Counted from the first letter of the stretch, positions 1-9,402 are shown. The stretch is 64,000 bases of DNA from Ulvibacter sp. MAR_2010_11 (GCF_002813135.1 NZ_PHTY01000001.1:553501-617500), one strand, 5' to 3'. A program made the numbers and translations. Notes: a model not told the origin generated them from the sequence alone.

Positions 1-1722
1 AAGTCCAACTCCTTCATCCAATTTTGTTAAAATAAACTGGGCGTTTTCGGTGGCAGCGGTTGCTTTAAATCGGCGTAACATTTCAGATACCGAGGCACCA
101 CTCGCAGCGGCAAGACCTCCCGCTAATTCACTTTCACGGTCGGCTCTGCTATTATATCCTGCCAAGCGGTTTTGTACCGATGAATTTGCGGCAGCCACCG
201 AGCCTGTCGCAGCAGCCACAGCTGTTACCCCGGCTAAAATAGCTCCCATTGCACTCTTGCCCGGTGCACGGTAGTACTCATGCCAGGACTTTCCACCCTT
301 GTTATCCAAGAGCATTAGATTTTGGTCACTGGTAAGCAGCACGCCCCCATTTCTAATCTCTACATGTGTAGGAGCTTCTTTCCCATCGAACTTAGATTCG
401 GCTAGCGTTGACACTTCTCCACTGTTGGCATCCACAGCAAACAATTCTTCATCCACACTTATTAAATAGCGGGTGTTCTTGCTGTCGAAGGTAGACGAAA
501 CCGCATCGGCTCTTTTGTACTTTAACGGCTTGCTCCAAACCTGATCACCACTATTAAGGTTTACAATATTGGCATCTTCCGAAGTAATATAAATCAAGCC
601 TTGCGGGGTATGTGCCATAGTTAAAATATTCTCTCCGGTTTTTAAGGGTTTTTTGAATAGCGTCTGACCATCGAAGGATATTTTGTTGATTCCCCCTTGG
701 TAGATTCCAAAAAGGATTCCGTCTTCCATGATATAGAAATGCTGCACATACCCTTTCGTTTTTGGAGCTTTGTCCCAAAGATCTTCACCATTTGTTGCGC
801 TTAGAAATCCTATTTCAGATTCATTCTTTGCGGCAAAGACACTATTGCTGCCCCCATCATCTTTATTGCTCACGATGGCAAGTCCTTGTGGAAGTATCTC
901 AAAATTTACTACTTTTCCTTTCACTTTTGCAGGGTCTTTCCACAACTCTGCTCCATTGCTCCCTATTTTGTAAACTTTGGTATTGCTTCCGGTATCGGAC
1001 TGGTCAAAACCGTAAATGTCTTTTTCTTCGGCATCTGCAATAACCCAGCTAAGCCCTTTAATTTTTGTTTCCCAAAGCACTTCGCCGGTTTGCGCTTTTT
1101 TAGCTATTAAACCCTGTGCAGTTGGAATAATAAGTCTTTCTTTTAACAACAAAGGTCGTCCTGTTACGCTATAATCTTTGGCAATACCCACTCTATCCGG
1201 ATCACCTAAATTAAAGCGGTAATCTTCATTGCCGGTATTCAAGTCATAAACCGCAACCTGTGTCGCAAACTTTTCCTTGGAAGTGCGTTGCCCGCTCACC
1301 ACAAGTTTATTTTGTGGCATCATTACATCACAGGTGGTCACTATTTTCCAGCCGTTGCCCTCAGTATTGAATAGGGTCTTTCCGGAAATGTAATCGATAA
1401 CCGATTTCTTGGAAGTAATTCCTGCAAATCCGCCCTGAGAAACAATTACATAGGGGGCACCGGGAACAAAATATAGTTCCTCCGGCTTTACTCGTCCGTA
1501 TTCCGTGAAATTAAAAAGCAATTGATTGCTTCCGGGTTTAATACCTACAAGTCCGTCATTGGTTGCAACAACCATAGTACCTCCTTCTGTAAGTGTCATT
1601 TCATTGATTTTTGCTCCTGTATCGTAGCGAAAATCGGGTTCTTCGGCACGTTGTGCCATCAATGTCGATGCCAATAGTAAGCTTAGGCATGTAACTGTTT
1701 TTAAAAATGTTGAAGTTTTCAT
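1..1722 (-). CDS. Secreted PQQ-like beta-propeller protein (C-terminus outside window)
   Basis: The frame is open from the ATG at 1722 down to base 1, giving at least 574 residues. Residues 1-23 form a signal peptide ending in LMAQ, so the protein is exported. The mature part is built of WD/PQQ-like blades, seen as repeated patterns such as GLIAKKAQTGEVLWE, NGAELWKDP and ATNGEDLWDK, the alternating substrate-free propeller architecture of PQQ-binding-like repeat proteins. After the propeller there is an Ala/Gly-rich hydrophobic stretch (bases about 180-260). Blade repeats suggest a binding or scaffold role; no catalytic residues are recognisable. The start is supported by a promoter about 28 bases upstream that is shared with the next gene. 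Function unknown. Confidence 0.8.
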   Translation of the reverse strand, partial: MKTSTFLKTVTCLSLLLASTLMAQRAEEPDFRYDTGAKINEMTLTEGGTMVVATNDGLVGIKPGSNQLLFNFTEYGRVKPEELYFVPGAPYVIVSQGGFAGITSKKSVIDYISGKTLFNTEGNGWKIVTTCDVMMPQNKLVVSGQRTSKEKFATQVAVYDLNTGNEDYRFNLGDPDRVGIAKDYSVTGRPLLLKERLIIPTAQGLIAKKAQTGEVLWETKIKGLSWVIADAEEKDIYGFDQSDTGSNTKVYKIGSNGAELWKDPAKVKGKVVNFEILPQGLAIVSNKDDGGSNSVFAAKNESEIGFLSATNGEDLWDKAPKTKGYVQHFYIMEDGILFGIYQGGINKISFDGQTLFKKPLKTGENILTMAHTPQGLIYITSEDANIVNLNSGDQVWSKPLKYKRADAVSSTFDSKNTRYLISVDEELFAVDANSGEVSTLAESKFDGKEAPTHVEIRNGGVLLTSDQNLMLLDNKGGKSWHEYYRAPGKSAMGAILAGVTAVAAATGSVAAANSSVQNRLAGYNSRADRESELAGGLAAASGASVSEMLRRFKATAATENAQFILTKLDEGVGL

Positions 1723-1749
1723 AATCGTGGTTTTAGTAATTTGATATTT

Positions 1750-1797
1750 CAAAGATGACGTATAATAAGACGCGTTTCAATACGGCAATTGTCGTAT
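1750..1797 (-). promoter_or_regulatory. Promoter with palindromic operator upstream of the propeller gene
   Basis: Read on the minus strand, a near-perfect palindrome (ATACGACAATTGCCGTAT, 1797-1780) runs directly into a -33 TTG (1780-1778). Twenty bases later comes CATCTTTG (1757-1750), one base off the Bacteroidota -7 consensus TAnnTTTG. The expected transcript start lies about 20 bases before the ATG at 1722. The same arrangement with the same spacing precedes the lipoprotein gene at 2467. Confidence 0.65.
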
Positions 1798-1860
1798 TCT
1801 TTTGTAGGGCAGTTATCTAACACATTCCTCTATTTGGTCTTTACGTTCGACGGAAGCCAT

Positions 1861-1899
1861 AAAAAAACCGGAAGAAGAACAAATCGTTCCGCTCCCGGT
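1861..1899 (-). terminator. Intrinsic terminator after the DUF6252-like lipoprotein
   Basis: On the minus strand a 14-base imperfect stem (arms 1899-1886 and 1880-1867, three non-Watson-Crick positions) with a 5-base loop is followed by seven T residues (1867-1861). It lies 47 bases past the stop of the lipoprotein gene and upstream of the propeller promoter, so the two genes are separate units. Confidence 0.7.
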
Positions 1900-1945
1900 C
1901 CACGTAAAAACCTCAACACTGAGATTTGCGTTTATAATGTACCAG

Positions 1946-2467
1946 CTATTGAAAATTTACATTGAAAGACCCTTCCGTGATGTCCTTAATAGATTGATCA
2001 CCATTCACATTTTTAGCTTTAAAACTGAAAGTCCCTTTAATTGTAGTGGTTGACTTTTCAGAAATATTTATTTCTCCAACTACGCCACTCGCTTGATACG
2101 GCGCGTTCCATGATTGTGAATTTTGGGGATTCCCGGCGTTGGCCTCTACGTAGTTAGCAGTTATAAAGACATTCGAATCGGATATCTCGTAGCTACCGGT
2201 ATCATCGTACCCGTTGATAATCAAAAATATTCCCTTTCCGGAAGCGTCAGATCCTTGAATTGTAATTGTGGTATTACTACCTGATGTACTCTCACTTGCA
2301 GTAGAAGCGATGTCCATAGATGTAAAACTGTTACCATTCACTATGGCAGTTACTGTACCTTCTCCGGCCGAACCACCTCCTCCACCGTCATCGTCCTTTT
2401 TACATGAAGAAACCGTAGCGGCAAAAGCCATTACTAAAATTAAAATTGTTTTGTTGAGCGTTTTCAT
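1946..2467 (-). CDS. Surface lipoprotein, DUF6252-like
   Basis: A 173-residue protein with a lipoprotein signal peptide: hydrophobic core, lipobox VSSC, then KKDDD and a glycine run, which resembles the Bacteroidota signal for export of lipoproteins to the cell surface. The remainder is a beta-rich domain of the DUF6252 type (patterns GNSFTSMD, GKGIFLIING, TTIKGTFSFKA), whose function is unknown. The start at 2467 is preferred over an upstream in-frame ATG at 2524 because it begins the signal peptide and lies about 24 bases behind the predicted transcript start. It is single-gene and probably co-regulated with the neighbouring propeller gene. Confidence 0.8.
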   Translation of the reverse strand: MKTLNKTILILVMAFAATVSSCKKDDDGGGGGSAGEGTVTAIVNGNSFTSMDIASTASESTSGSNTTITIQGSDASGKGIFLIINGYDDTGSYEISDSNVFITANYVEANAGNPQNSQSWNAPYQASGVVGEINISEKSTTTIKGTFSFKAKNVNGDQSIKDITEGSFNVNFQ

Positions 2468-2497
2468 AATTGTTGGATTTTTATAGTTTGAATAAAG

Positions 2498-2545
2498 CAA
2501 AGATGCCCTAAAACCCAACGCCACTCAATACGGCAATTGACGTAT
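2498..2545 (-). promoter_or_regulatory. Promoter with the second copy of the palindromic operator
   Basis: On the minus strand the palindrome ATACGTCAATTGCCGTAT (2545-2528) abuts TTG (2528-2526), followed after exactly 20 bases by CATCTTTG (2505-2498). The layout is base-for-base the same as at 1797-1750, whereas the sequence between the boxes differs, which argues for selection on the elements rather than simple duplication. Confidence 0.65.
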
Positions 2546-2547
2546 AA

Positions 2548-3495
2548 TTAAAATTGTATATGCTGAAATTGCTTCTGAAGCGCTGTTATTTTTTGCTGAA
2601 GTTCAATTCGAAAAACCTCATTTGCCTTGCTCGAAGGATTGAAAGGCCTGTGTTGTAGCCCTTTTTGAATACTATCCACCTGATTTTGAATTGAATCCGT
2701 TTCCGAAGCAATCCAAACTTCCTTAAATCGATTCCAGATATAGGTCACGGCTGTTGCCGTAGGATGTAGCATATCTTCGCCATAAAAACGATAATCCCGT
2801 AACTCGTCCATTACAATTTCGTAGGAAGGAAAGTAGTTACTTCTGGTATCGTTTTTCAGAGCGGTATGGAGGCCGGCAATCAAATGGGCCTTGCTTTGTG
2901 TATTCTCGACAAAACCATCTTTAAGGTGTCTAACAGGGGAAACAGTATGAATCTGTTGTACTTTGAAATTATAGGTTTTTAGTAATCGAGATGTATTTTG
3001 AATACTTTCTGAAATCAATTCAATAGAAAGTAATTCCTTCGTAAAATGCTGTTGTGGAAGTTTATGACAATTGGCTACGAGCTTATTGGTTTCCGTAAAA
3101 CGATATACACGGGCTGTTCCGTAGGTAAAGATAATATGCGTAGCGGTTAAGAGGTATTCCCGGAAATGCTTCAGTTTTTCGTTCAGCAATTTTAAAAAAT
3201 CTTCTTTTCCCGAAGCGGTTACCAAAGAGTGTACTTCAAAGCTATGCCATTGTTCGTTGTGAAAGAAGATATCATCTTCAGCAAAAAATCGTTCCTCCAA
3301 GGCGCGTCTTACCAATCCTTCTATTGCCAAAGGGTGAAAAATAATTCCGAAGGGATTCTGTAAATTCTGAAACTTAAAATAGTCAAGCTTTCCTCCAATA
3401 TTTTCAGCAAAACAAGAGCCCAATAACACCACTTTCGAACTATAATCGATTGGGTTTTCCTCTGGTTGTAGCGGTATTTGAGTTTGCAGTTTCAT
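2548..3495 (-). CDS. GSCFA domain protein
   Basis: 315 residues. The family signature GSCFA sits at residues 26-30 in the context VVLLGSCFAENIG, followed by NPFGIIFHP, both hallmarks of the GSCFA domain (PF08885), which is distantly related to SGNH/GDSL-type hydrolases. The conserved Ser-Cys near the N-terminus would be the nucleophile region by analogy. The substrate is unknown. I place the start at ATG 3495; the open frame continues upstream to 3627 only through the degenerate CTTTGCG repeat tract, which is not coding. No signal peptide, so probably cytoplasmic. Confidence 0.85.
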   Translation of the reverse strand: MKLQTQIPLQPEENPIDYSSKVVLLGSCFAENIGGKLDYFKFQNLQNPFGIIFHPLAIEGLVRRALEERFFAEDDIFFHNEQWHSFEVHSLVTASGKEDFLKLLNEKLKHFREYLLTATHIIFTYGTARVYRFTETNKLVANCHKLPQQHFTKELLSIELISESIQNTSRLLKTYNFKVQQIHTVSPVRHLKDGFVENTQSKAHLIAGLHTALKNDTRSNYFPSYEIVMDELRDYRFYGEDMLHPTATAVTYIWNRFKEVWIASETDSIQNQVDSIQKGLQHRPFNPSSKANEVFRIELQQKITALQKQFQHIQF

Positions 3496-3537
3496 GCGTT
3501 CACAAAGGTGCGAAAAAAATGTAATTAAAATTACCAG

Positions 3538-3642
3538 GCACGCAAAGGTGCAAAGACGTAAAGGGTTGGTTCTCGCAAAGGCGCAAAGACGCAGAGGTAC
3601 AAAGTATTGATTCTCGAAAAGGTGCAAAGGCGCAAAATCACC
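3538..3642. repeat. Degenerate CAAAG-rich repeat tract (left cluster)
   Basis: About seven diverged copies of a 7-8 base unit related to GCAAAGA(C)/GCAAAGG. Read on the minus strand it translates as spurious LRLCxFA peptides. The same unit, in opposite orientation and much better conserved, lies at 4125-4252, so the two clusters bracket the GxxExxY gene. Confidence 0.75.
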
Positions 3643-3653
3643 AAAATCTAAAA

Positions 3654-4049
3654 TTAATGTCCGTTTACGATACGTGTAATTCCGGTTTTAATAAGCGGAG
3701 TATTAAAATTAATCTATAAACCCAACTTTAAACCCGTTAGTTTCAAATAAGTTAGCAACTGTTTCGGATGCACGGGATGTATTGCTTCTACCGATTTAAT
3801 TTCAATAATTACAGTGTCTTCTACAATAAGGTCGGTTCTAAACCCCAAATTAAGTTTTAATTTTTTCCAGATGACCGGTAGCGGTTTTTGTCTCTCAACT
3901 TTACAGCCAATTGCGGTTAATTCATAGAATAAAATTTCTTCGTAGACAGACTCCAGTAAGCCCGGACCCAAGTTCACATGAATGTGATAGCAGCAATCTA
4001 CAATGATTGAAGCCAAATCATTTTCGTAAAAAGTCTCTGTTTTCCCCAT
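3654..4049 (-). pseudogene. GxxExxY protein gene with an in-frame nonsense codon
   Basis: The signature GLLESVY (G-x-x-E-x-x-Y) and the nuclease-like core LGFRTDLIVEDTVIIEIKS identify the GxxExxY family (PD-(D/E)XK-like, function unsettled). The reading frame stops at TAG (3716-3714) after 111 residues, within KLGL. Beyond the stop the same frame continues as INFNTPLIKTGITRIVNGH to a TAA at 3656-3654, which is exactly the normal family C-terminus. One base change in a Leu codon (TTG to TAG) explains the truncation. The putative active-site residues (D, then E-x-K) are intact, so the shortened product could still be made. Confidence 0.8.
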
Positions 4050-4124
4050 AATGTAAATAATTAAATGGGGAGTTCAATCTATTTTAAAAGTACAATTAAA
4101 AAGAATTACTTAGCGGCTTTACGG

Positions 4125-4252
4125 CTTTGCGTTAGACTTTACATACTCAATTTGCGACTTTGCGTCTTTGCGACTTTGCGTCTTTGCGTCTTTGCGTCTT
4201 TGCGTCTTTGCGTCTTTGCGAGAAATAAAAATAACTTTGCGACTTTGCTTGC
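4125..4252. repeat. CTTTGCGT tandem repeat tract (right cluster)
   Basis: At least nine near-perfect copies of CTTTGCGT/A plus flanking diverged ones, directly after the alaS stop codon. In translation it yields a meaningless LRLCVFA string. Such tracts are scattered in Bacteroidota and are often seen near GxxExxY genes; they are not CRISPR because there are no spacers. Confidence 0.8.
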
Positions 4253-6865
4253 CTAGCCCAAATAATCCTTAACCGCTGCCAGCGCCGTTTCTATTCCGTC
4301 CGGATTTTTACCTCCCGCCGTTGCGAAGAAAGGTTGTCCGCCGCCGCCGCCCTGAATATATTTTCCTAACTCACGAACAATTTTTCCGGCATCCAAACCA
4401 CGTGCTATGGCCAATTCCTTTGAAATATAACAGGTAAGCAGTGCCTTTCCGTCGTTTTTGGAACCGAACAGAATAAACAGGTCTTCCACTTCTCCTCCCA
4501 ACTCGAATGCCAGATCTTTTAAGCCCGAAGCATCCAAATCCAGTTCCTTAGCCAAAAAGTTGACTCCGTTTACCCGGGTGATTTCATCTTTCAGCTCTCC
4601 TTTTATGTTTTTAGCCTTGTCTTTTAATAACTGCTGAATTTGCTTTTGCAATGCATTGTTCTCTTCCTGTAAACTCTCAACAGCTTTTACAGGGTCCTGC
4701 GCATTGTTCAAAGCTTTTTGTACTTCCGAAAAGGCTTCACTGCGATTCACAAAAAAGTCTTTGGCCGCATCTCCGGTAATGGCTTCAATTCGTCTAATTC
4801 CCGAAGCAACCGCTCCTTCCGAAGTAATGATAAAATGCCAGATATCAGAAGTAACAGGAACGTGTGTTCCTCCACACAACTCCATGGATTTTCCAAACTT
4901 AATGGCACGAACACTGTCGCCGTACTTTTCACCGAACAAAGCAATGGCGCCTTCTTCGATCGCTTGGTCGTATGGAATATTTATGCGTTCTTCCAAAGCA
5001 ATTCCCTCTCTTATTCTGGCATTTACAAAGGCTTCCACCTGTTTTAATTCGTCTTCGGTAACCTTTCCGAAGTGAGAAAAATCGAAACGCAGATTCCTAC
5101 TGTGAACCATAGACCCCTTCTGAGTGACATGGGTACCCAAAATATTTCGCAACGCCTGATGTAGTAAGTGGGTGGCCGTATGATTGGAAGCTGTTCTGTT
5201 ACGTTGTTTTTCATCGACTACAGCTTTAAAGGTAGCTTCCGGGTGATTGGGCAAGTTTTTGGTAAAGTGAATGATCAAATTATTTTCCTTCTTGGTATCT
5301 ACAATATAGACCACCTCTCCATTGGGCGCTTCCAAATAACCCTTATCGCCTACTTGTCCGCCGCCTTCAGGATAAAAAGGGGTTAGATTGAACACAAGCT
5401 GGACCATTTCACCATATTTCTTGCTTTCCACTTTTCGATAGCGCGTTATCTTCACAGAAGTTTCCAAGGTATCATAGCCTACAAAGTCTTCGACTTCATC
5501 TTCCATTAAAATAACCCAGTCACCGGTTGCAACCTTGGTCGCTGCTCGGGATCTTTCTTTTTGTTTCTGAAGTTCTGCTTCAAATTCAGATTCGTCCAAA
5601 TTGTAGCCGCGTTCTCTTAAGATTAGCGCGGTAAGATCGATTGGAAATCCGAAGGTATCGTACAATTCGAATGCTTTTTTACCTGAAATAGTCTTCGATT
5701 TGGCACCGGAAATGATATTTTCTAACAACACCAGTCCTTGATCCAGAGTTCGTAAAAACGATTTTTCCTCCTCTTGAATTACGTTGGTAATTAAATGTTC
5801 TTCGGCAATCAATTCAGGAAAGGCTTCTCCCATTTGTTTGCTCAACGTTTTCACCAACCTATACATAAAAGGTTCTTTGGTGTCTAAAAATGTAAATCCG
5901 TAGCGAATTCCTCTTCGCAGAATACGTCGAATCACATAACCGGCTCCCGTATTGCCGGGTAATTGTCCGTCCGCAATAGAAAAGGCTACAGCTCTCACAT
6001 GATCTGCAATCACTCGAATGGCAATATCAACTTTTTCGTCCTTGCCATAGGTAGTATTGGTAACCGCTTCAATTTCGCGAATTAGCGGTGTAAAGACATC
6101 TGTATCGTAGTTACTCTGTTTGTTTTGCAGCACCATACAAAGCCGTTCGAAGCCCATTCCTGTATCGACGTGCTGTGCAGGTAATTTTTCAAGGCTGCCG
6201 TTTGCTTTTCGGTTGAATTGCATAAAAACCAGGTTCCATATTTCCACTACCTGTGGATGATCTTTATTTACCAGTTCGGCTCCCGATTGCTTTGCTTTTT
6301 CTTCGGCCGAACGAATATCCACATGTATTTCACTACACGGGCCGCAGGGACCCTGCTCGCCCATCTCCCAGAAATTATCGTGTTTGTTACCATTCAGAAT
6401 ACGTTCTTCGGGAACAAACTGCTTCCACAAGTTATAGGCTTCGGTGTCGCGTTCCAATCCTTCAGCTTCATCTCCTTCAAAAATAGTAACGTACAAAATG
6501 TCCTTGTCAATTCCGTAGACTTCGGTTAACAATTCCCAGGCCCATTCAATAGCTTCCTTCTTAAAATAATCGCCAAAACTCCAGTTTCCCAACATTTCGA
6601 ACATGGTATGATGGTAGGTATCCATCCCCACTTCTTCCAAATCGTTGTGCTTTCCGCTCACGCGAAGACACTTTTGGGTATCGGCAATTCGGTTATTTTT
6701 AGGTTCATTATTTCCCAAAAAATATTCTTTAAACTGATTCATGCCTGCGTTGGTAAACATCAGAGTTGGATCGTCCTTCACCACCATAGGCGCGGAGGGC
6801 ACAATTGCATGTGTTTTTGTTTTGAAAAATTCTAAAAATTGGGAACGTATTTCCTTGGACTTCAT
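4253..6865 (-). CDS. alaS: Alanyl-tRNA synthetase
   Basis: 870 residues, the usual length. It charges tRNA-Ala with alanine in the cytoplasm. Visible domains: class II catalytic core (residues 1-245, with GMGFERL at 236-242), tRNA-recognition region with the [11 protein letters not shown] segment (about 313-323), editing domain with the metal-binding H562-x3-H566 (NHTATH) and C664-x3-H668 (CGGTHV), and a C-terminal oligomerisation domain ending in a glycine-rich [10 protein letters not shown] motif. All key residues are present. It is divergently transcribed from the M23 peptidase gene. Confidence 0.97.
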   Translation of the reverse strand: MKSKEIRSQFLEFFKTKTHAIVPSAPMVVKDDPTLMFTNAGMNQFKEYFLGNNEPKNNRIADTQKCLRVSGKHNDLEEVGMDTYHHTMFEMLGNWSFGDYFKKEAIEWAWELLTEVYGIDKDILYVTIFEGDEAEGLERDTEAYNLWKQFVPEERILNGNKHDNFWEMGEQGPCGPCSEIHVDIRSAEEKAKQSGAELVNKDHPQVVEIWNLVFMQFNRKANGSLEKLPAQHVDTGMGFERLCMVLQNKQSNYDTDVFTPLIREIEAVTNTTYGKDEKVDIAIRVIADHVRAVAFSIADGQLPGNTGAGYVIRRILRRGIRYGFTFLDTKEPFMYRLVKTLSKQMGEAFPELIAEEHLITNVIQEEEKSFLRTLDQGLVLLENIISGAKSKTISGKKAFELYDTFGFPIDLTALILRERGYNLDESEFEAELQKQKERSRAATKVATGDWVILMEDEVEDFVGYDTLETSVKITRYRKVESKKYGEMVQLVFNLTPFYPEGGGQVGDKGYLEAPNGEVVYIVDTKKENNLIIHFTKNLPNHPEATFKAVVDEKQRNRTASNHTATHLLHQALRNILGTHVTQKGSMVHSRNLRFDFSHFGKVTEDELKQVEAFVNARIREGIALEERINIPYDQAIEEGAIALFGEKYGDSVRAIKFGKSMELCGGTHVPVTSDIWHFIITSEGAVASGIRRIEAITGDAAKDFFVNRSEAFSEVQKALNNAQDPVKAVESLQEENNALQKQIQQLLKDKAKNIKGELKDEITRVNGVNFLAKELDLDASGLKDLAFELGGEVEDLFILFGSKNDGKALLTCYISKELAIARGLDAGKIVRELGKYIQGGGGGQPFFATAGGKNPDGIETALAAVKDYLG

Positions 6866-6919
6866 AAAATGCTTTTTAAGCTAAAAAATATATGTTAGGG
6901 CTATGCTCGAAACAATTTC

Positions 6920-6927
6920 TATATTTG
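6920..6927 (+). promoter_or_regulatory. Probable -7 box upstream of the M23 peptidase operon
   Basis: TATATTTG fits the Bacteroidota -7 consensus TAnnTTTG and lies 60 bases before the start of the peptidase gene. I see no clear -33 TTG at the expected distance, so the assignment is moderate. Confidence 0.4.
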
Positions 6928-6987
6928 TAAATCGTTAAGTACAATTGGCACTACCCATCATCGAGCAAAAATAAGTTTTTTTAACGT

Positions 6988-7965
6988 ATGTCTAAGGTTA
7001 AATATTACTACGATAGTGAAACCCTGTCCTATCGAAAAATAGAAAAAAAGAAAGGCCGTAGGCTTGGTATTTTTTTACTCAGTCTCGCGGGTATGATGTT
7101 AAGCGGATTTCTTTTGCTGTTGGTATATATAAATTTGCCCTATGTAGAGACTCCAAAAGAAAAAACACTGAAGCGCGAACTCTCCAATATGGAGCTGCAG
7201 TTTCAGATTCTCAATAAAAAAATGGCAGAAGCCGAATCTGTTTTAGCTGAAGTTGCCAATCGAGACAACAATTTGTATCGTGTGTATTTTGAAGCCAATC
7301 CCATTCCTATCGAACAGCGTCAAGCAGGATTTGGTGGTGTTAACCGATACAAAGATTTGGAAGGTTTCGACAATTCGAAATTAATTATCGCTTCCAGTAA
7401 ACGTTTGGATATTTTAACCAAACAAATTGTGGTGCAATCGCGTTCTCTAGATGAAATTGCCCAATTGGCCGAAGAAAAGGAAGAATTATTATCGGCTATC
7501 CCTGCCATTCAACCGGTTAAAAATGAAGACCTTACGCGTATGGCTTCCGGTTTCGGATATCGTACAGATCCCTTTACCAAGGGAAGTAAGTTTCACTTTG
7601 GAATGGATTTTACCGCACCTCGTGGAACGCCGGTATACGCTTCGGGTGACGGGATAGTGATTCGTGCAGACAATACCGCTTCAGGCTATGGAAATCATAT
7701 ACGTATAGATCATAGTTATGGTTATGAGAGTCTCTATGCGCACTTGTACAAGTTCAACGTTAGGAATGGGCAAAGAGTAAAACGAGGCGATCTCATCGGA
7801 TTTGTGGGAAGTACAGGACGCTCTGAAGCCCCTCATTTACACTACGAAATCTTTAAGGACGGGGAACGTATTAATCCTATTAATTTCTATTACGGAAACC
7901 TAACTCCGGAAGAATTTGCAAGTATGTTACTAGCATCTCAACAGGAAAATCAATCACTTGACTAA
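6988..7965 (+). CDS. M23 family (LytM-type) metallopeptidase, inner-membrane anchored
   Basis: 325 residues. One membrane segment at 26-49, a periplasmic coiled-coil region (55-90), then the LytM domain from about 185. The zinc ligands are visible: H203-x3-D207 (HFGMD) and the H283-x-H285 motif (HLHYE), with H252 (YAHL) completing the active site. Such enzymes cut cross-linking peptides of peptidoglycan; the intact ligands suggest an active enzyme rather than a degenerate activator. The stop overlaps the next start (TAATG), indicating translational coupling with the MerR gene. First gene of a five-gene operon. Confidence 0.92.
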   Translation: MSKVKYYYDSETLSYRKIEKKKGRRLGIFLLSLAGMMLSGFLLLLVYINLPYVETPKEKTLKRELSNMELQFQILNKKMAEAESVLAEVANRDNNLYRVYFEANPIPIEQRQAGFGGVNRYKDLEGFDNSKLIIASSKRLDILTKQIVVQSRSLDEIAQLAEEKEELLSAIPAIQPVKNEDLTRMASGFGYRTDPFTKGSKFHFGMDFTAPRGTPVYASGDGIVIRADNTASGYGNHIRIDHSYGYESLYAHLYKFNVRNGQRVKRGDLIGFVGSTGRSEAPHLHYEIFKDGERINPINFYYGNLTPEEFASMLLASQQENQSLD

Positions 7966-8294
7966 TGCACATAGAACTTCCTGAAAAACGATATTACGGT
8001 ATTGGCGAGGTCGCCCGGGCCTTCGATGTAAATACCTCCCTCATTCGTTTTTGGGAAAAGGAGTTTGATGTGCTGCAGCCCAAGAAAAATGCCAAGGGCA
8101 ACCGAAAGTTTACACCTCAGGATATAAAAAATCTCGAATTGATTTACCATCTGGTAAAAGAACGCGGATTTACACTGGAAGGCGCCAAAACACATCTCAA
8201 AGAAAACAAACAGCAAACGCTCGACCGATTTGAGATAATTCGTAAATTGGAAACAGTGAAAGCCGAATTGCTTAAAATTAAAGAACAACTTTAA
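7965..8294 (+). CDS. MerR-family transcriptional regulator
   Basis: 109 residues. The N-terminal winged helix-turn-helix of the MerR family is clear (YYGIGEVARAFDVNTSLIRFWEKEF, with KFTPQDI after the wing), followed by a coiled-coil dimerisation helix. No effector-binding domain follows, so the inducer, if any, is unknown. Its start overlaps the stop of the peptidase gene by one base. Confidence 0.9.
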   Translation: MHIELPEKRYYGIGEVARAFDVNTSLIRFWEKEFDVLQPKKNAKGNRKFTPQDIKNLELIYHLVKERGFTLEGAKTHLKENKQQTLDRFEIIRKLETVKAELLKIKEQL

Positions 8295-8305
8295 AATCTA
8301 CGGTC

Positions 8306-8905
8306 ATGAAAAAATGGATTCCGGTATTTATAGTGTTAGCATTTATTTTAGTTATTGGAGCCTGGATGGCCAGTGTGAATAATAAACTGGTTCCCATGGA
8401 AGAAAACGTTGCTGCCCAATGGGCAAATGTGGAAAGTTCGTACCAACGGCGTGCCGATCTCATCCCCAATATTGTGAATACCGCCAAAGGTTATGCCGAG
8501 TTTGAACAGGAAACACTCACGCAGGTAATTGAAGCACGCAGTAAGGCAACAGCAGTGACCATAGATCCAACCAACATTACCCCACAGCAATTGGAGCAAT
8601 TTCAACAAGTACAAACGGGCTTGAGTTCGGCGTTGTCCAGATTACTTGCCGTTTTTGAGCGCTATCCCGACTTAAAGGCGAATGAAAATTTTAAGGAGCT
8701 TATTAACGAACTGGAACGCACCGAAAACCGAATCAATGTGGAACGAAATCGCTACAATGAAACCGCACGTGAACTCAATACTGCCATACGGAAAGTACCC
8801 ACCAATCTGGTAGCCGGAATGCTCGGATTTACTTCTAAAGCCTATTACGAAGCTGAAGCCGGCAGTGAAAATGCTCCCAAAGTAGAATTCGATTTCAGCA
8901 AATAA
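8306..8905 (+). CDS. LemA family protein
   Basis: 199 residues with an N-terminal membrane anchor (residues 5-23, VFIVLAFILVIGAWM) followed by the LemA helical domain: AQWANVESSYQRRADLIPN is the family signature and the C-terminus ends in a short KVEFDFSK tail. LemA proteins are exposed outside the inner membrane; their role is unresolved. LemA next to TPM-domain genes is a conserved arrangement in Bacteroidota. Confidence 0.93.
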   Translation: MKKWIPVFIVLAFILVIGAWMASVNNKLVPMEENVAAQWANVESSYQRRADLIPNIVNTAKGYAEFEQETLTQVIEARSKATAVTIDPTNITPQQLEQFQQVQTGLSSALSRLLAVFERYPDLKANENFKELINELERTENRINVERNRYNETARELNTAIRKVPTNLVAGMLGFTSKAYYEAEAGSENAPKVEFDFSK

Positions 8906-8910
8906 ACAGC

Positions 8911-9348
8911 ATGTCTAAGGTAGAAGATTTTTTAACCCGCGAAGAGGAAATACAGGTAATTGAAGCTATCAGAAAGGCCGAAAAAAACACCTCCGGTGAA
9001 ATTCGTGTACATCTGGAAGCACACAGTACCATAGATGCATTTGACCGGGCCGCCGAAGTGTTCGATTTCCTGCATATGGACAATACAAAACTAAGTAATG
9101 GTGTGCTTATTTATGTGGCTGTGGAAGACCGGACACTAGTAATTATGGGTGATAAAGGCATTAATGATGTGGTGTCACCTCAATTTTGGGAAAGCACAAA
9201 AGATACGATTATCAATCATTTTAAAGCCGGAAACGTTGCGCAAGGTTTGATTGATGGTGTCTTAAAGGCCGGAGAGCAGCTAAAAAAACACTTTCCATAT
9301 ACTAAAACCGATCGCAATGAGCTGCCCGATGAGATTTCGATAGGGTGA
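8911..9348 (+). CDS. TPM domain protein (no membrane segment)
   Basis: 145 residues forming one TPM (TLP18.3/Psb32/MOLO-1) domain: EEEIQVIEAIRKAEKNTSGEIRVHLE and the GVLIYVAVEDRTLVIMGDKGIND segment are typical. Unlike the next gene it lacks a signal peptide and membrane helix. TPM domains have been linked to phosphatase activity and membrane-protein assembly, but the function here is not established. Its stop codon falls inside the first unit of a 7-base tandem repeat. Confidence 0.88.
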   Translation: MSKVEDFLTREEEIQVIEAIRKAEKNTSGEIRVHLEAHSTIDAFDRAAEVFDFLHMDNTKLSNGVLIYVAVEDRTLVIMGDKGINDVVSPQFWESTKDTIINHFKAGNVAQGLIDGVLKAGEQLKKHFPYTKTDRNELPDEISIG

Positions 9349-9402
9349 TGGGTGATGGGTGATGGGTGATGGGTGATGGGTGATGGGTGATGGGTGATGG
9401 GT
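9343..9402. repeat. Heptanucleotide tandem repeat (TGATGGG)
   Basis: About 8.5 perfect head-to-tail copies of a 7-base unit between the two TPM genes of one operon; the first copy supplies the stop codon of the upstream gene. Confidence 0.95.

Noticed and set aside
3496-3627. N-terminal extension of the GSCFA protein
   Set aside because: The extra residues come from the degenerate CAAAG repeat tract and are not part of the family.
4065-4256. Open frame with repeated LRLCVFA peptides as a protein
   Set aside because: It is only the translation of the CTTTGCGT repeat tract; no start context, no family, and the sequence is equally open in other frames.
6966-6973. TATTTTTG on the minus strand as the alaS promoter
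   Set aside because: It lies 100 bases upstream and within the leader of the divergent operon without a matching -33 box; too weak to list as a feature.
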